A DNA stretch of 64,000 nt from the NCBI GenBank assembly GCA_029204225.1, contig CM055092.1, positions 41,382,016 through 41,446,015 on the forward strand, in the 5' to 3' direction. The DNA comes from Diphasiastrum complanatum (lineage: Eukaryota > Streptophyta > Lycopodiopsida > Lycopodiales > Lycopodiaceae). The stretch's first letter is position 1; every line of letters starts with the position of its first letter. Position numbers and translations under genes: made by a program. The notes under the pieces are model-generated. The model had not been told where the DNA came from and searched no databases. It was given only the letters and a program-made list of their open reading frames with translations. Of the stretch, positions 25,548-43,044 are shown one piece after another.

Positions 25548-26612
25548 CGCGCATTTGCACTAGGAATTTTTTATTTTATTTACTGACATTGTTGGAAATT
25601 TTAAAAATCATTCAAACTCAACAATGAGTCAATATCAACCACTCAAAAGTTTCCGAAATGGCAATTTTGATGCATGACAATCATCCGAGAGGGTGGACAC
25701 ACAAGAGATCGTGTCGTTAGGCACCATATCTCTCTTCTCGTGGCCACATATGGAAGGTTGCGTCCAAAGGTAGTCTCTAGAGACATGTGGCCACATAGCC
25801 TCCATATAAGGGGGGGCAACCACACATTGGATGTCGATCCTCACCTTCATCTCAGCCACACATCGGATGTAGATCCTCACCTCTCACAAAATAGCACCAT
25901 CTCACCACATAACACCATCTTGGATGACTCGACAAATAGAGGTGACATTTAGGATTCCTCATCTCTTTTTGTGCCAAATATGTCAAAGAGGAAGAAATGC
26001 CATAGGGCATGGGGTTCAGGATGAGGATAGTTTCCAAGCGAGGATCATTATTAAGGTTTTTCTAAACTCCAATGTTCAGTCTCTTGGTGAAGAACATTGG
26101 AATTTTTAGTGCTTATTGGATGTTACCTTTTGCATGGGGTCTGAGTCCTGACTCGCTCCCTCTTTCTCTGTTTCTAGTCACGAGTCACTCTGTCCTGGGA
26201 AAAGAAAGGTCCGTGCACAAGTCACGGTTCTGGGAAAAAGAAAGGTTCCTGCACCCTCCCGAGTCCCCTCCCCTCCCAATAAAATACATTCATTCATCAA
26301 AGCAGGGACGAGAAACTCGCCTCTTCTGTGTGTGTGTGTGTGTGTATATGTATGTGGATGGATAGATCATAGGATATAGAAATTACTGTTAATTAATTGG
26401 GCTTGCAAGCACGATGCGCCACCATTATCATATACAAATCACAAGCAGATCCACCAATATATAATTTCAATCCCATTCTGCAGTGGCGATGGCGGTGGCT
26501 TTGATCCTAACTGTAATATTGTGAAGCACAGTAAATCAACAAACGATAATATGGGCTGTTGCTTGTGACATAATAAGATAGAGAGGGGTGTGTGGGTGTG
26601 TGACAGAGAGAG

Positions 26613-31762
<5,150 letters not shown>

Positions 31763-33665
31763 CTGCAAGAGAAGTTTCATTAGCTGCTCCTCAAGGAAGA
31801 GAGTTAAACTCCACACCATTTGTGGACAATTGTGTTAGCTAAGATTTAACAGAAAATTGTATAGCACTGGGTGATTAAAGGATTTCTTCTAGATTATATT
31901 CCTTTGAATTTGCGAGAAAGCAAATTGGTAATTTAACAAAATCTTCCAAAATGTTGAAATGAACAATTGTAAATTCTTGATACCCATATATAAAATGTCT
32001 ATCAAACGAATACAAAGCTTCAATTAGTATTATATTCAATTCTCTCTCTAAAGCTTTTAGTAATTTTTTCAAGATCATCTACAAGCTCTTTGTGCTTTTC
32101 TATTACTACTAATCTCTCAAAGAAAGGCTAATTCATTTTCCAAAATTAAAAAAATTCCTATGATCTCAAACAACCAACTACTGGTTATATGATATTGAGA
32201 TTGCAATTTTGTGGCTACAAAGGCCCTTGCCTCGAGCAATGGCCTTCCTCGATGTAACATCTATGAGAGACCTTTTTATTTTTAAGAAATTTGAAGGCCA
32301 AGACGTGTTGGCAACTCGTGTTTTCAAAAATAGTAAATAGGCATCTCTTTGACTATCTGAAAATAGTAAGTCTCAACGTTATGTTCATGTCCAATTTTTC
32401 AAAAATAGTAATGAATACATTATGTGATTTTTAGAAAATAGTAATTGTACCTTAGAAGATTGTAAGGTGTCTATGAGACTTTTCAAAAATAGTAACTATA
32501 GCTTACAAATCATAAGATATTTATTAATCTCATGTAGTTTTTTATTTAATAATTTAACAATACAGTCATTTCAAAATGCACACAAAAGTGTGCATTTCAA
32601 GCACTTATTCAAAAAAGCATATCTCATAAACTATGATGAATCACTTCAAATCCTTTCACATGTGTGTTCTTCATATATACATTTACCGATTAAAAAATTT
32701 GAGACCTTCATTTTAAGTAACTTATATGTAAGATATGATGTGTCAAACACGTGGGGGTACTGATGAAACTTCGATATTTTCATATATGGGATTACATTTG
32801 TGAATTTTACATTCAATTTTTAGCCTGTCCACTCTTAAAAATCCTATATGATTATAGAAACATGCCTATTAAAAAAAAATTGAATTTGGAGATCTATAGA
32901 GATAGGTACGTGCATTTAAAGTTACCCTTTTAAGTGATGATACAAATCACCAAAACTGGAAATATCATATTTTTTCGGTTTGCCTATTTTAAAAAGTATT
33001 ATATGACCATAGAAACATGTCTCTCAAATTTTTTTGGAGTTATGTAGAGATAGATATTATATGTGCATCTAAAGCTACCTATGTCAAGTGCTGAAAAGTA
33101 TTGAAAATTATTGAAGGGTGCTAGAAAGTTTCAGCTCTTTTGGAAGTGCTTTTTTTAAAACCCTTTGTTTGGTTGTCTACTTTCAAAAATCCTTTATGAC
33201 CATAGAAACATGTCTATAAAAAAAAATCAAATTTGGAGTCCTATAGAGACATATACATGCACCTAAAGTTACCCATGTGAAGTGCTAAAAAGTGCTGAAA
33301 ATTGAAGATTTTTGGGGGCAGATTGCCATCAATTGAGAGAGAAAAAATTTAAGTCTTCTAATAGCATAATGAAGAATCAAGTCTAGTTCCACGTACAATT
33401 GAAAGATTGAAATTTCAATCATTTGATGGCATGTTATGTCTCGTCAAGTGACCAAGGGTTTTATGCGCACTTTTGTGTGCATGCACACAAAAATGTGCTG
33501 AAAACACCTCTAGTGTTAAAGAGTATTATTACAATTTAAGACTTCCCCCAAATACAAAGAGAAAAAACCTCTAGGTTGTTATGTGCTATGAATATCTTTT
33601 TTATAAGATAGAGTTTCAGACTTGAAATAATGTGGTCTTTAGTGCTATTATGAAGTGCAAACCAT
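31763..33665. other. Downstream intergenic DNA, no gene recognised
   Basis: Contains the probable 3' UTR of the dehydrogenase gene. A stretch at about 32320-32510 repeats AAAATAGTAA five times at irregular spacing, and a three-copy repeat follows (see 32811-33310). No coding similarity. Confidence 0.5.
32811..33310. repeat. Three diverged tandem copies of a repeat of about 155-195 bp
   Basis: The core TAGAAACATG recurs at 32855, 33010 and 33203. Each copy has an upstream AAAATCCT(A/T)TATGA-like block and a downstream AGAGATA...CATTTAAAGTTACCC-like block. Copies 1 and 3 are closest. No ORF or transposon end is linked to it. Confidence 0.7.
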
Positions 33666-34191
33666 GTTGAAGGTGAGATACACAAAGGGGACTTTACACA
33701 TGTGAAGTACATTACCATGTACGGACTTTAAAAGTTTAATGTTTTCAAAGAGTTGATTGCATTAGGATCACTCAAAAACAATTTACAAGAGAAAAAAAAA
33801 ACAAGACTAGCTTTTTGACTTCAAAATCTTGATTTTCATATTGAGCTCCTCAGTGAGCAAGTACATCAAAAATCATCATGAAGGCTGGCTGAGTAGGTGT
33901 GGCTCGTGTTTAGGTGCCATGTTAGCTCGTATTCAAGTGTCATGTCAGCTCTAGAACTACCTACTCGTCTCTAATTTACCTAATCATTAGGTATGCCAAC
34001 CAAGGGTTGGTAGTTCATCAACCAATTTCCTTTATTTTAGGAGTTAGGTCCTAGATTCTAGGAATCTAGACCAAATGACCTACCTAACACCTATGATTCA
34101 TATCTAACCTACATAGGCCTATTTTAACACATGGTGACAGCGTGTACAAGATTTACATGATTAATTAAGCTAGAATTTGCTAATTTTAACA
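33666..34191 (-). repeat. Left LTR (3' LTR) of the old copia element, with internal deletion
   Basis: Matches 43190-43726 closely over its whole body, ending TTTTAACA next to the purine tract. Relative to the right copy it lacks about 150 bp just inside the end that starts TGTTGAA. Confidence 0.7.
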
Positions 34192-35260
34192 CTCCTCAAA
34201 ACTAGCTTCATAAAACTATGTTGCACTTATTCATAATTTTAAGACCTGATTTTAGCTTCATAAATGAATCATTTGCAAGTAAATAGATGTAAATATCATC
34301 CAATAAATATGATGATGATGCATAATCACCATATCCAAGATAGAATCACCTTGAAGTTGACCCCTTCCAAGATTAAATGGAGAGCTTTGTACCATCCTAG
34401 CACCTTTGACATTGATTTCGTCCATATTTGATGAATATGCTTGATGTTGAGGCTTAATCCTCCTTGATGTTAGCTACTCATCCTTGATGAAAACCCAAGA
34501 CCTCCTTGTCTCATAACGATCACAAAGATCAAGATCATAATAAATGCACTTGTCAAGATTACCAAGACTACACATGCTAGAAAGATGAGTCCACAAACTA
34601 CTAACACTTTGCAAAATTTCTCTAATCATGTAACCAACTACTCTCACAAGAAGTTTACAAAATGCCTCTAAGATTGAAAATTTTCAATTCTCAAAATTAT
34701 GAATGAACATATCATTCTTACTCTTATAAAATCCAAGTATAAAACCATTTCCATTTTCTTTACTTCATATTCAATGGAAGATCACAAGGAAAACAAGCTT
34801 TGTGTTGTAAAGCTGACTCAGGTACATCCAGTGTGCCCTGTAAGAGTCTAAGGGATGACCCTCCCTAAAGTCCCAAAGTAAGTTAGGAAGTCAAAGATTG
34901 AGCTTCTGACATGTGGTGAGCTACTCAAGTAGTCACAAGTCATGAGCTAGCTCTAGAGCTCAAGTCATGGCCTACTTAGCTCCTGGGACCAATGTCCAGG
35001 AGCTAAGTTGATTATGTCTGCCAGGATATCTCCCAAGATCCATATTTGAGAGCTAGACTAATTCTACCAGTATTGTAAGGCTTAATCAGCAAAATAAAAG
35101 CTAAGTCTAGAAAAGCGTTCTTTACCAAACAGCATTATATTCCAAGATAGAGAGGGCATGCCAAATCACAACAGAACTATAGGGAGAGTCTGGTAGACAG
35201 AAACTTGGGCAACTCTACTAGCACCAAGAATCTGATTGCCAGGTCTCAACTCCCTCTAGT

Positions 35261-36012
35261 TGTTGGATTTCAGTGCTCAACTTCAATCCATTCAATAATG
35301 AGCATCCTTAAAAACCCATGTCAATATTCAACTCCATCGACTTCGAAGTCATCAAAGTCATCATTGACATCGAAGTCATCGACTTCGACTTCTCTTATGT
35401 ATATATATACATGTATTCAAACTTGACTTGATCGACATCGACGTACTTGACATCGACATTTCAACACTAAGTCCATCAACCAACTTCATCGACTCAACCG
35501 AATTCTTCATCAACCAACTTTTGTCGACTTTTTCCCATCAGGGAAAAATCAATCCAAGAACTGTCAGAAGTCTTTATGGCAGTTCACCTACTATTGTACA
35601 TAGCCTTTATTATTACCAAAGCGGTTACCAACTACAAAGGCGGTTGTAATAAATAGCATATAGCATTTAATGCTAAATAGATATCTAACAAACATATATT
35701 TCTAAGTAGATATTTGTAATATAGAATCAGTCATGACAGACTGATCAATAAACACTAATCAATCTTCTCTCAAGAAGAATTCATGTTGCCAGTGTTATCA
35801 TGCTATCAAGCTGAAGTTATCACTTCAAACAATCGTACTTGTTGTTGATATTAATCATAGTACAGTTTTTGTCTCTCTATTGTATTGTTCATTTGTGCTT
35901 ATCTGAATTATTCATCTTGAATATTTCTGCTGCTAAATTGTGGCGCTTCCAATCCTACATTGCCCACTCTCGCTCAAGCTTCCGTTGTCAGCCATATTCT
36001 TGATTTTTGACA
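35261..36012 (+). repeat. 5' LTR of the nested copia element
   Basis: A 752-bp LTR that pairs with 39942-40706. It carries a TCGA-rich segment (35335-35475) built from repeated, partly palindromic GAAGTCATCGAC and GACATCGAC-like words. Confidence 0.92.
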
Positions 36013-36028
36013 TGGTATCAAAGTGGGC
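36013..36028 (+). promoter_or_regulatory. Primer binding site (initiator tRNA-Met type)
   Basis: TGGTATCAAAGTGGGC directly abuts the 5' LTR. Plant copia elements use this tRNA-iMet-complementary site to prime minus-strand DNA synthesis. Confidence 0.88.
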
Positions 36029-36186
36029 AGTTCAGTGATCTATATTTCTATTGAATGCATAGTTGATAACAATTATATGCCAAGGAATACATACTGCTTG
36101 GATTCATCAAGACATCGTTCTAGCAAGCACACAGCCAATAGTATTTCAATTTTGTTGTTTCTACCAATTATCTCGCTCAAACCAGA

Positions 36187-37300
36187 ATGGATCCGTCTTC
36201 TAGTTCATCTCTGATTGACAAACTTGACGGAGAGAACTACAATTTCCGGAAGTTCAAGATGAAGGTCATGCTACTAGCCAAAGAACTGTGGGACATCGTT
36301 GATGGCACAAAACTCAAACCAGAAGGTGATGCAGCCATCATCACCAAATGGAGACTGAGAGATGGCAAGGCATTTGCCATTATTACTCTCAATATCAAGG
36401 ATACCCAAATCAGCCATATACGTGATGTTCAGACTGCTAAGGATGCACGTGACATCCTAGCAAAACTCTCTACGATATCAGAGACGTCACCTCCAAATTC
36501 CATTTAAGGAAGAAATTCTTCACCCTGAGAATGTCTGACGCAAATAGTGTTTCGAGTCATCTCAACACTTTCAAAATCCTTATGGAGTAGATGACTGCAA
36601 CTGGCTCAATCATAGAAGATTTTGATGTTGTTATGACTCTATTATCAAATCTACTTGATGCCTATGAAAATTGGGTCATGGCAATTTCGACCCAGGAGCA
36701 TCTCACTTTATCAAAAGTAATTTGTATGCTTCTACAAGAGGAGATCAAAAGAACTGCATCTTCCTCAGGCTCTATATTCCAAAAATCAGTAGTTCAAATC
36801 CCAGAGATCTACACAGTCAGATTACCCTGACAAGAGGAGCAATAAGCAGCAGCCTGTATCAAACATACAATCAACTTCGAACTCTTCATCATTCCAACTA
36901 GTGCAAAAAGTATTCTACAAATACTATAAGAGGACTGGGCATGAAATCAAGGATTGTAGAACTCTAAAATACAACAATGAGAAGAAGAAACAGTTCCAAC
37001 AACAAGCACATAGTGCTACAACCAGTCACTCGATCCAGCAACAAGAGAAAAATGAAGCAGCTTTCATGACTAAAATTGGAGAGCAGCAGGATATCGACTC
37101 ATGGTATTTGGACTCCAAATCAACTCAACATATGACTCACTATCAAGAATGGTTCAAGGATTACAAGTCATTCAACCACTGTCAAGTTGTGCAACTTGGA
37201 GACAACTCATCTTATCCAATCGAGGTGAAGGAACAGTCAGGATCGAATTTTAGAAAGGTGAAGTCAAGTTGTTGTCCAATGTTCTCCACGTTCCAAATCT
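36187..37300 (+). pseudogene. gag and protease of the nested copia element
   Basis: Gag starts at ATG 36187 and has the UBN2-type N-terminus (LIDKLDGENYNFRKFKMKV, LWDIVDGTK). Frameshifts occur at about 36.5 and 36.85 kb. The zinc knuckle (about 36910-36955) reads FYKYYKRTGHEIKDC: both Cys of the first pair have become Tyr, so it cannot bind zinc. The protease motif (about 37095) reads DSWYLDSKSTQHMT, with the active-site Gly of Asp-Ser-Gly replaced by Lys. Both domains are therefore inactive even apart from the frame breaks. Confidence 0.88.
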
Positions 37301-37439
37301 AACCAAAAATCTTCTCTCATTTAGTAGAATCACTAATAGTATTCAACAAATGTAGACTCAGAATTTAGTGCAAGATCTTCCTTCTGTTAACAAACCAACT
37401 TCTGCTGTATTATCAACAAGCATGCTAGAACTCAATTTA

Positions 37440-38200
37440 TTTTTGATTTAGTTCATATTTCTAAAGGTTTGCTTGATCTCGTACATAGTGACATTTTTGG
37501 CCCAATGCAGACTGCTTCGATAGGGGGAGCTCTCTATTTCCTAACCTTCATCGATAACTTCTCTCAAAGGACTGCTACTTATTTTTTGAAGAACAAATTA
37601 GAATCATTCAAGTTCTTCAAATAGTTCAAGGCGTCTGCTGAAAATTAGACCCAGAGGAAGATCAAAGCTCTACACACTGATGGAGAGAGAGAATTTATCT
37701 CCATAGAATTCAAGGACTTCTGCAAGGCCAACGAAATACATCAACATTACATGACAAGCTACTCACCACAATCCAATGGCGTAGCTGAAAGGAAGAATGG
37801 GACACTCGTCGAAAGTGCCAAGTGCATGCTGGCCCATGCCTCTCTTCCACAGAATTTTTGGACAGAAGTTGTTACTATAGCTGCCTATCTACAAAATCGA
37901 TCCATTACAAAGGCCTTGAATGGCAAAACACCTTATGAGTTGTGGACAGGATCGAAGCCATCACTCAAAAATATTCGAGTGTTTGGATGCATTGCTTACG
38001 CTCAGATCCCTGCTGATCTAAGAAAGAAGCTAGACAACACCAGCAGAAAGTCGATCTTCAATGACTATTCCCCATACCACAAGGCATACAAGCTCTACAA
38101 CCTAGACACTCGAAAATCGTTCACAAGTAGAGATGTCATTTATGTGGAAGACCGATTCATCGACCACAAGGGAAAACTACATCGACTTTCAATCCTAGAG
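37440..38200 (+). pseudogene. Integrase of the nested copia element
   Basis: The segment runs from a GLLDLVHSDIFGPM-like N-terminal region through FLTFIDNFSQRT and ALHTDGEREFIS to YSPQSNGVAERKNGTLVESA, then the C-terminal KAYKLYNLDTRKSFTSRDVI. The catalytic Asp in HTDG and the downstream Glu near VAERKNG-TLVE are recognisable. The stop codons are mostly in the first third (for example at about 37620 and 37650). The GAG-pre-integrase zinc-binding motif normally found before it is largely gone. The open part spans 37751-38509. Confidence 0.9.
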
Positions 38201-38419
38201 TCAACAATTTCGAACTTAGAATTGATCAAAAGCTCGACACCGACTCTGACAATGAGTCTGAATCTCAACGAGTCAAATCACATTAGAGGACCGAAGTTCA
38301 ACCCAGAAGATCGAACCAATCCAGACAACCTCCATCCTGATTTATGGATGATCTGGCCTGCTACTTTGTGTAGAAACCAAACACAGTTTATGAGTCAATG
38401 TCCACTCCTGATGCTGACC

Positions 38420-39930
38420 AGTGGAAAGCTACAATGGACACCGAATTCGATTCTGTACTTGAGAATCAAACATGGACTGTTACTGAGCTACCAAAGGATC
38501 AAGATCTGATTCCATGCAATGGATATTCAAGGTGAAGTATGATGCTGAAGGAAGACTCAATCGATATAAAGCCTGGCTTGTCGCCAAAGGCTCCTCCTAG
38601 ATTTCAGATCTGGATTATTTCAAGACCTTTAGCCCAGTTGTCAAACATGCTTTGATCCGACTACTACTCTCTTTTGCAGCTACAGCCAATCTTGAAGTCC
38701 ATCAAATGGATGTCCAGATCGCTCTCCTCAATAGAACTATCAAAGAGGAGATCTATATGTCGCAGCTAGAGAAATATGAATTGAAAGGCAGGCAGCACCT
38801 TGTATGAAAAATTCACAAGGCTCTCTATGGGCTGAAATAGTCACCAAGAGCATGGTTACAGAAAATCAATGCATTTCTAATCGAGAATGGTTTAGTTGCG
38901 AACTCGACAGACTCGAATGTTTACTTCAAGTCTGTATCGAATTTTTTCATTATCATCATTATCTATGTAGATTATACGCTAGTATTCAGTAACAATATGA
39001 ATTTGATGAAGGAAACGAAATGCATGCTGGCCCAGGAGTACAAAATGACTAATATGGGTCCAACCCATTATTGTCTCGGGATAAAAAAAATTTCAAATTC
39101 GACCTAGCAAACTGATTTTTATCAGTCAACAAAGATATCTCTCCAACATGCTGGAAAAGTATGGAATGGCCAACTGCAAAGCGAGTCACTCTCCACTCGA
39201 CCCTGGTCTAAAGCTTTCAAAAAAACAATCTCCTCAAACAAAGGCAGAAAAGGAGCAAATGAAGCAATATCTATTTCACTCCATTATCAGCTCACTGATG
39301 TATGCCATGCTCTACACACGACCAAACCTTACATACTCGATCAGTTCACTCAACCAGTTCCTATCGAATCCAGGTCTCGAATGCAGGTCTAACCCATTGG
39401 AAATGCTCATGAAAGTCATGAAATATGTCCAAGCAACTAAACATCTCAGCATCTGTTATGGAGACAACCAATCTGCCAATATTCTCAAAAGATACACAGA
39501 TGAAGATTGGGCAGGAGATATCGATACTAGAAGATTAGCTTCTAAATTTGTATTTTTATACAATCAAGGCCCAATCTCTTGGAACAGCCGAAAGTAGACC
39601 TCAGTAGCATTATCATTAACCGAATCATAAGCTAGCTAAGGCACCTACTTGCAGATATTGACCTTGCTCAGTCACATCCAACGACTATCAATTGTGACAA
39701 TCAAAGCACAATTGCACTATCTCTAAGTCCAAGATTTCATTCTTGAAGCAAACATATTGAAATCAGATATCATTACCTTAGAGAAAAAGTGCAAAGCAAG
39801 GAAGTGTCACTGGTTTTTTACAGGACAAATCTTATGGCAGCAGATTACTTTACAAAGGCTCTATCAAAGGAGCGTCATCTCAAATTTAACGAATTGTTAA
39901 ATCTAAAATAAAAAAATTTCAAAATCCACA
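38420..39930 (+). pseudogene. Reverse transcriptase and RNase H of the nested copia element
   Basis: RT fragments in shifting frames include LENQTWTVTELPKD-like sequence (about 38455), a KTFSPVVKHALIRLLLSFAA-like stretch (about 38620-38680) and DVQIALLNRTIKEEIYM (about 38710). The catalytic YVDD motif is changed to YVDY (about 38970). RNase H follows, with SLMYAMLYTRPNLTYSISSL (39295-39360), DEDWAGDIDTRRLASKFVFL (about 39500) and a late copia RNase H tail near 39700-39800. Stops and frameshifts are frequent. Confidence 0.87.
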
Positions 39931-39941
39931 TTAAAGGAGAG

Positions 39942-40706
39942 TGTTGGATTTTAGTGCTCAACTTCAAATCCATTCATAATGAGCATCCTGAAAAACCCCT
40001 TTCAATATTGGACTCCATCAAGTTCAAAGTCATAAAAGTCATCATCGACATTGAAGTCATCAACTTTGACTTCTCTTGTGTATATATATACATACGTTCA
40101 AACTTGACTTGATCAACATCGCTGTACTCGACATACTCGACATCGACATCTCGACACTAACTCCATCAACCAACTTCATCAAGTCAACTGAATTTTTCAT
40201 CAACCGACTTTTGTCAACTTTTTTCCGTTAGGGAAAAATCGATCCAAGAACTGTCAGAAGTCTTTATGGCAGTTTACCTACTATTGTACATAGCCTTTAT
40301 TATTACCAAAGTGGTTACCAACTACAAAGACGGTTGTAATAAATAGCAGATAGCATTTAATGCTAAATAGATATGTAGCAAACAGATATTTTTAAGTAGC
40401 TATTTTTAATATGAAATCAGCCATGACAGATTGATCAATAATCACTAATCAATCTTCTCTCAAGAAGATTTCTTGTTGCCAACATTATCACGCTCAACTC
40501 CCGAGCTGAAGTTATCACTTCAAGCAATTGTTCTCGTTGTTGATATTAATCAGAGTGCAATTTTTGTCTCACTACTGTATTGTTCATTTGCGCTTATCTA
40601 AATTATTCATCTTGAATATTTCTGCTGCTAACTATGGCGCTTCTGATTCTACACTGCCCACTCTCGCTCAAGCTTTCGCTGCCAGCCCTACTCTCAATTT
40701 TTGACA
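39942..40706 (+). repeat. 3' LTR of the nested copia element
   Basis: Pairs with 35261-36012. Many positions that are CpG in the 5' LTR read CpA or TpG here, for example in the 40010-40160 segment. Confidence 0.92.
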
Positions 40707-41399
40707 CTACTAATGCGAGCCAAGCACAATGCCCAAAACGTGATGGTGGCCCTGAGACCAGTCAGTCTATGTATGAATGCAACATCTATCAAATTCAATA
40801 AATTTGATCTTTGGGAAGATTACCATTTTAGTTTCGCCTCTGGGACCCTTACTACAACTTTTTTGCGTCGCTAGCACCTAAGGGTCCACATCACAGATGT
40901 GAGGCCCGCCGCTATGCCATTTGGTTAGTTTGGCGACCACTATGCCTTGGGATTTCACGAGTCTTTGCCTTTGCTTACCTTTTGGAGATGGATTATGAGT
41001 TGGCTTTCGGGTTGGTAAGGATTCCTATTTTCCTAAGTTTGAATGGTTAGGCTTGTTGCATTTTCTTAGTTGGATTTTTAGTGAGTTTATGTTGGATGAA
41101 TGTTAGACTTAAGCATGCCTTGGAGAAATCGTTGAAGTCACAACGCCCTTTGAGGCACCGACACTTCACTTTGTTATCTATTGAGTCATCACACTCAACT
41201 AGTATTTCCCTAATCTGATTCAAAAGCCTCTTCAAAGTAAAATGGTGATATAATGGGAAAAAAAATGAAAGTTTTGAAATGTATATCATCTTGTATACCA
41301 CCTGGAATTCGCTTCCTTTTTTCATAATAAGTGAGCCTCTTAGGCTACCCTTTCTCAAAATGACCTTTTTGAAGCACTTGCAATTTGAGATTGCTCTTT

Positions 41400-42300
41400 G
41401 TAATAGGCATGCTAGATTGAACATTTGAAGCATGATCAAGCATTTAAATATTTGACTCATCAAATATTGCATTTTGAAACATAAGAATCTTATTGGAAGA
41501 AATAACAATGATTCTAAAGTCCTTGTTTGACTCACCATATCCAATCCTTGTACCAATCAATTAATTTGGATCTACTTTGGTCATGTTATTGAGTTGACTC
41601 TCAACAAGAGCTTTATACTTCTCAAAAATGTCAAAAAAACATATGTTTCATTGACAAAGGTTAGATCCAAGAGTGTCTAGTGAGACATCTTCATTCTTTG
41701 ATGGGTATCCTCCTTGGTTCCTGTTGGATCCTTTGCCTTTCCATTTCCCTTTGCAAGAGACATTGGCCTTCTCATCATCATCATGCAAAGATAAAGAACC
41801 CATCCTATCTTTGACATGCTTCATTCTGCACTCCTCAACCACAAGGACACTATGGAGTTTGTCAATGGAAGATAGTGTACCTTGGATGGCAAAACTTTTG
41901 GACTAAGTTGGAGAATTCATCCCGAAGTCCATTAAGAATAACTTGGACTAGTTCTTTATTTTAAATTTTATCATCTATTGAATAAAGTTCTTTGTTAAGT
42001 GACATGATCCTAAGAACATAATCTTGTGAGCTTTCATCATCTCTTCTCATGCTTTGGAGGACATGATTTTTCAGCATAAGAACTCTTGAGGTGTTATTGG
42101 ACTCATATAAAGCTTTTAAGGAGTCCCAAGCTTCTTTGGCTGAGGTGCAAGTTGCAACCTCCTTAAGAAGATCATTAATCACATTCAATTTCTTGAGGTT
42201 CTTCTTCCTCTCCGAGGACAAGGTCAAAAAGTTCTTGGAGTATTAAAAGCGACTCCATTCTCACCTTCCACATTGAGTAATTTGTAGAATTAAGCATCTC
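41400..42300 (-). pseudogene. Collapsed gag-integrase remnant of the old copia element
   Basis: On the minus strand gag comes first (42227-41961: VATCTSAKEAWDSLKALYES, VLQSMRRDDESSQDYVLRIM), then its Lys-rich linker (41842-41648: SLHDDDEKANVSCKGKWKGK). Without any protease it passes into integrase scraps at about 41640-41400 (FEKYKALVESQLN; IGYGESNKDFRIIV). The zinc knuckle, protease and integrase core are deleted. Confidence 0.78.
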
Positions 42301-43044
42301 ACTAGGCTCCAAGAGAAATGCTCCAATTGATTCCCGCTTGACTCTATGACTTGTAATTGAAAATATTTCTCGGCCCTCAAGCTATGTTCTTCTCAAAATT
42401 TTCACTTCTTTGCAACTTGATTTGTGTCACTTTGACATAAATAGAAAGACCAACATGACCTTTATTCAAAAGAACAAGCTTTTAGCTTTCTATATTCTTA
42501 CCTCACAAAAAATGGATGAAATTTGAATTCCAGAGATCCAATTGATCTCACTTAAGTTGGATGACCCAAAAATAGACTTCTAGCTATTCTAAGCAATTTA
42601 GAAGTTTCTAGTCTCAGCCCTCACACTCTCTCAAGAAGATTTAATGGAAGTAATTTGAGTTTGAATCAACTTTCTATCGAATCTCTTTAAAAATTCAATG
42701 ATTTTGACTTGCCTGGTACAATGTTTTACTATACTCTCTCCTACTCTTTGAAGAATCAAACATGACCTAAAATTCAATTTTGAAGACCTATTTCAAAAGC
42801 CACAAGAATCGATTTGATGATCCAATTTCAAATCTCAACTCTGGTTTTTGATTCTTGATGCATTTCCTTCAACTTGATCAAAAACTTCTTCTACAAGACT
42901 ATTTTGAGGATTAAACAAAGAATGAAACTTCCAAACTAGTCTGACACTCTCACACACGTGAAAAAAGACACTTTCAGCCCACATTCAAATTTGGAGTTGG
43001 TATTGATCAAACAGCTCTTTCTCTTGTACAAGGCTCTAAGACCA

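Larger units (their letters stand above)
23531..26612. other. Intergenic DNA with microsatellites, no gene recognised
   Basis: No coding similarity found. The element TTGGCGCCAA at about 23837 resembles the start of some gypsy primer binding sites, but no LTR pair frames it. The segment from about 26200 to 26612, with C-rich stretches and a short TG run (about 26324-26346), is the presumed promoter and 5' UTR of the dehydrogenase gene that follows. Confidence 0.4.
35261..40706 (+). mobile_element. Complete but defective Ty1/copia retrotransposon
   Basis: LTRs lie at 35261-36012 and 39942-40706; both begin TGTTGGATTT and end TTTTTGACA. The 5' LTR is followed by the primer binding site TGGTATCAAAGTGGGC, complementary to the initiator tRNA-Met 3' end. 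The 3' LTR is preceded by the purine tract TTAAAGGAGAG. The flanks are CTAGT and CTACT, a one-mismatch target-site duplication. Between them run gag, protease, integrase, reverse transcriptase and RNase H in copia order, all with stops or frameshifts. It is inserted in the opposite orientation inside the older copia element. Confidence 0.92.

Noticed and set aside
26072-26365. 97-codon plus-strand ORF upstream of the dehydrogenase gene
   Set aside because: It ends in a TG microsatellite translation and lies in the presumed promoter region. There is no similarity and no splice link.
41047-41556. 169-codon minus-strand ORF
   Set aside because: A different frame of the same strand carries the copia integrase remnant (IGYGESNKDFRIIV), so the long frame is out of register with the real, dead coding sequence.
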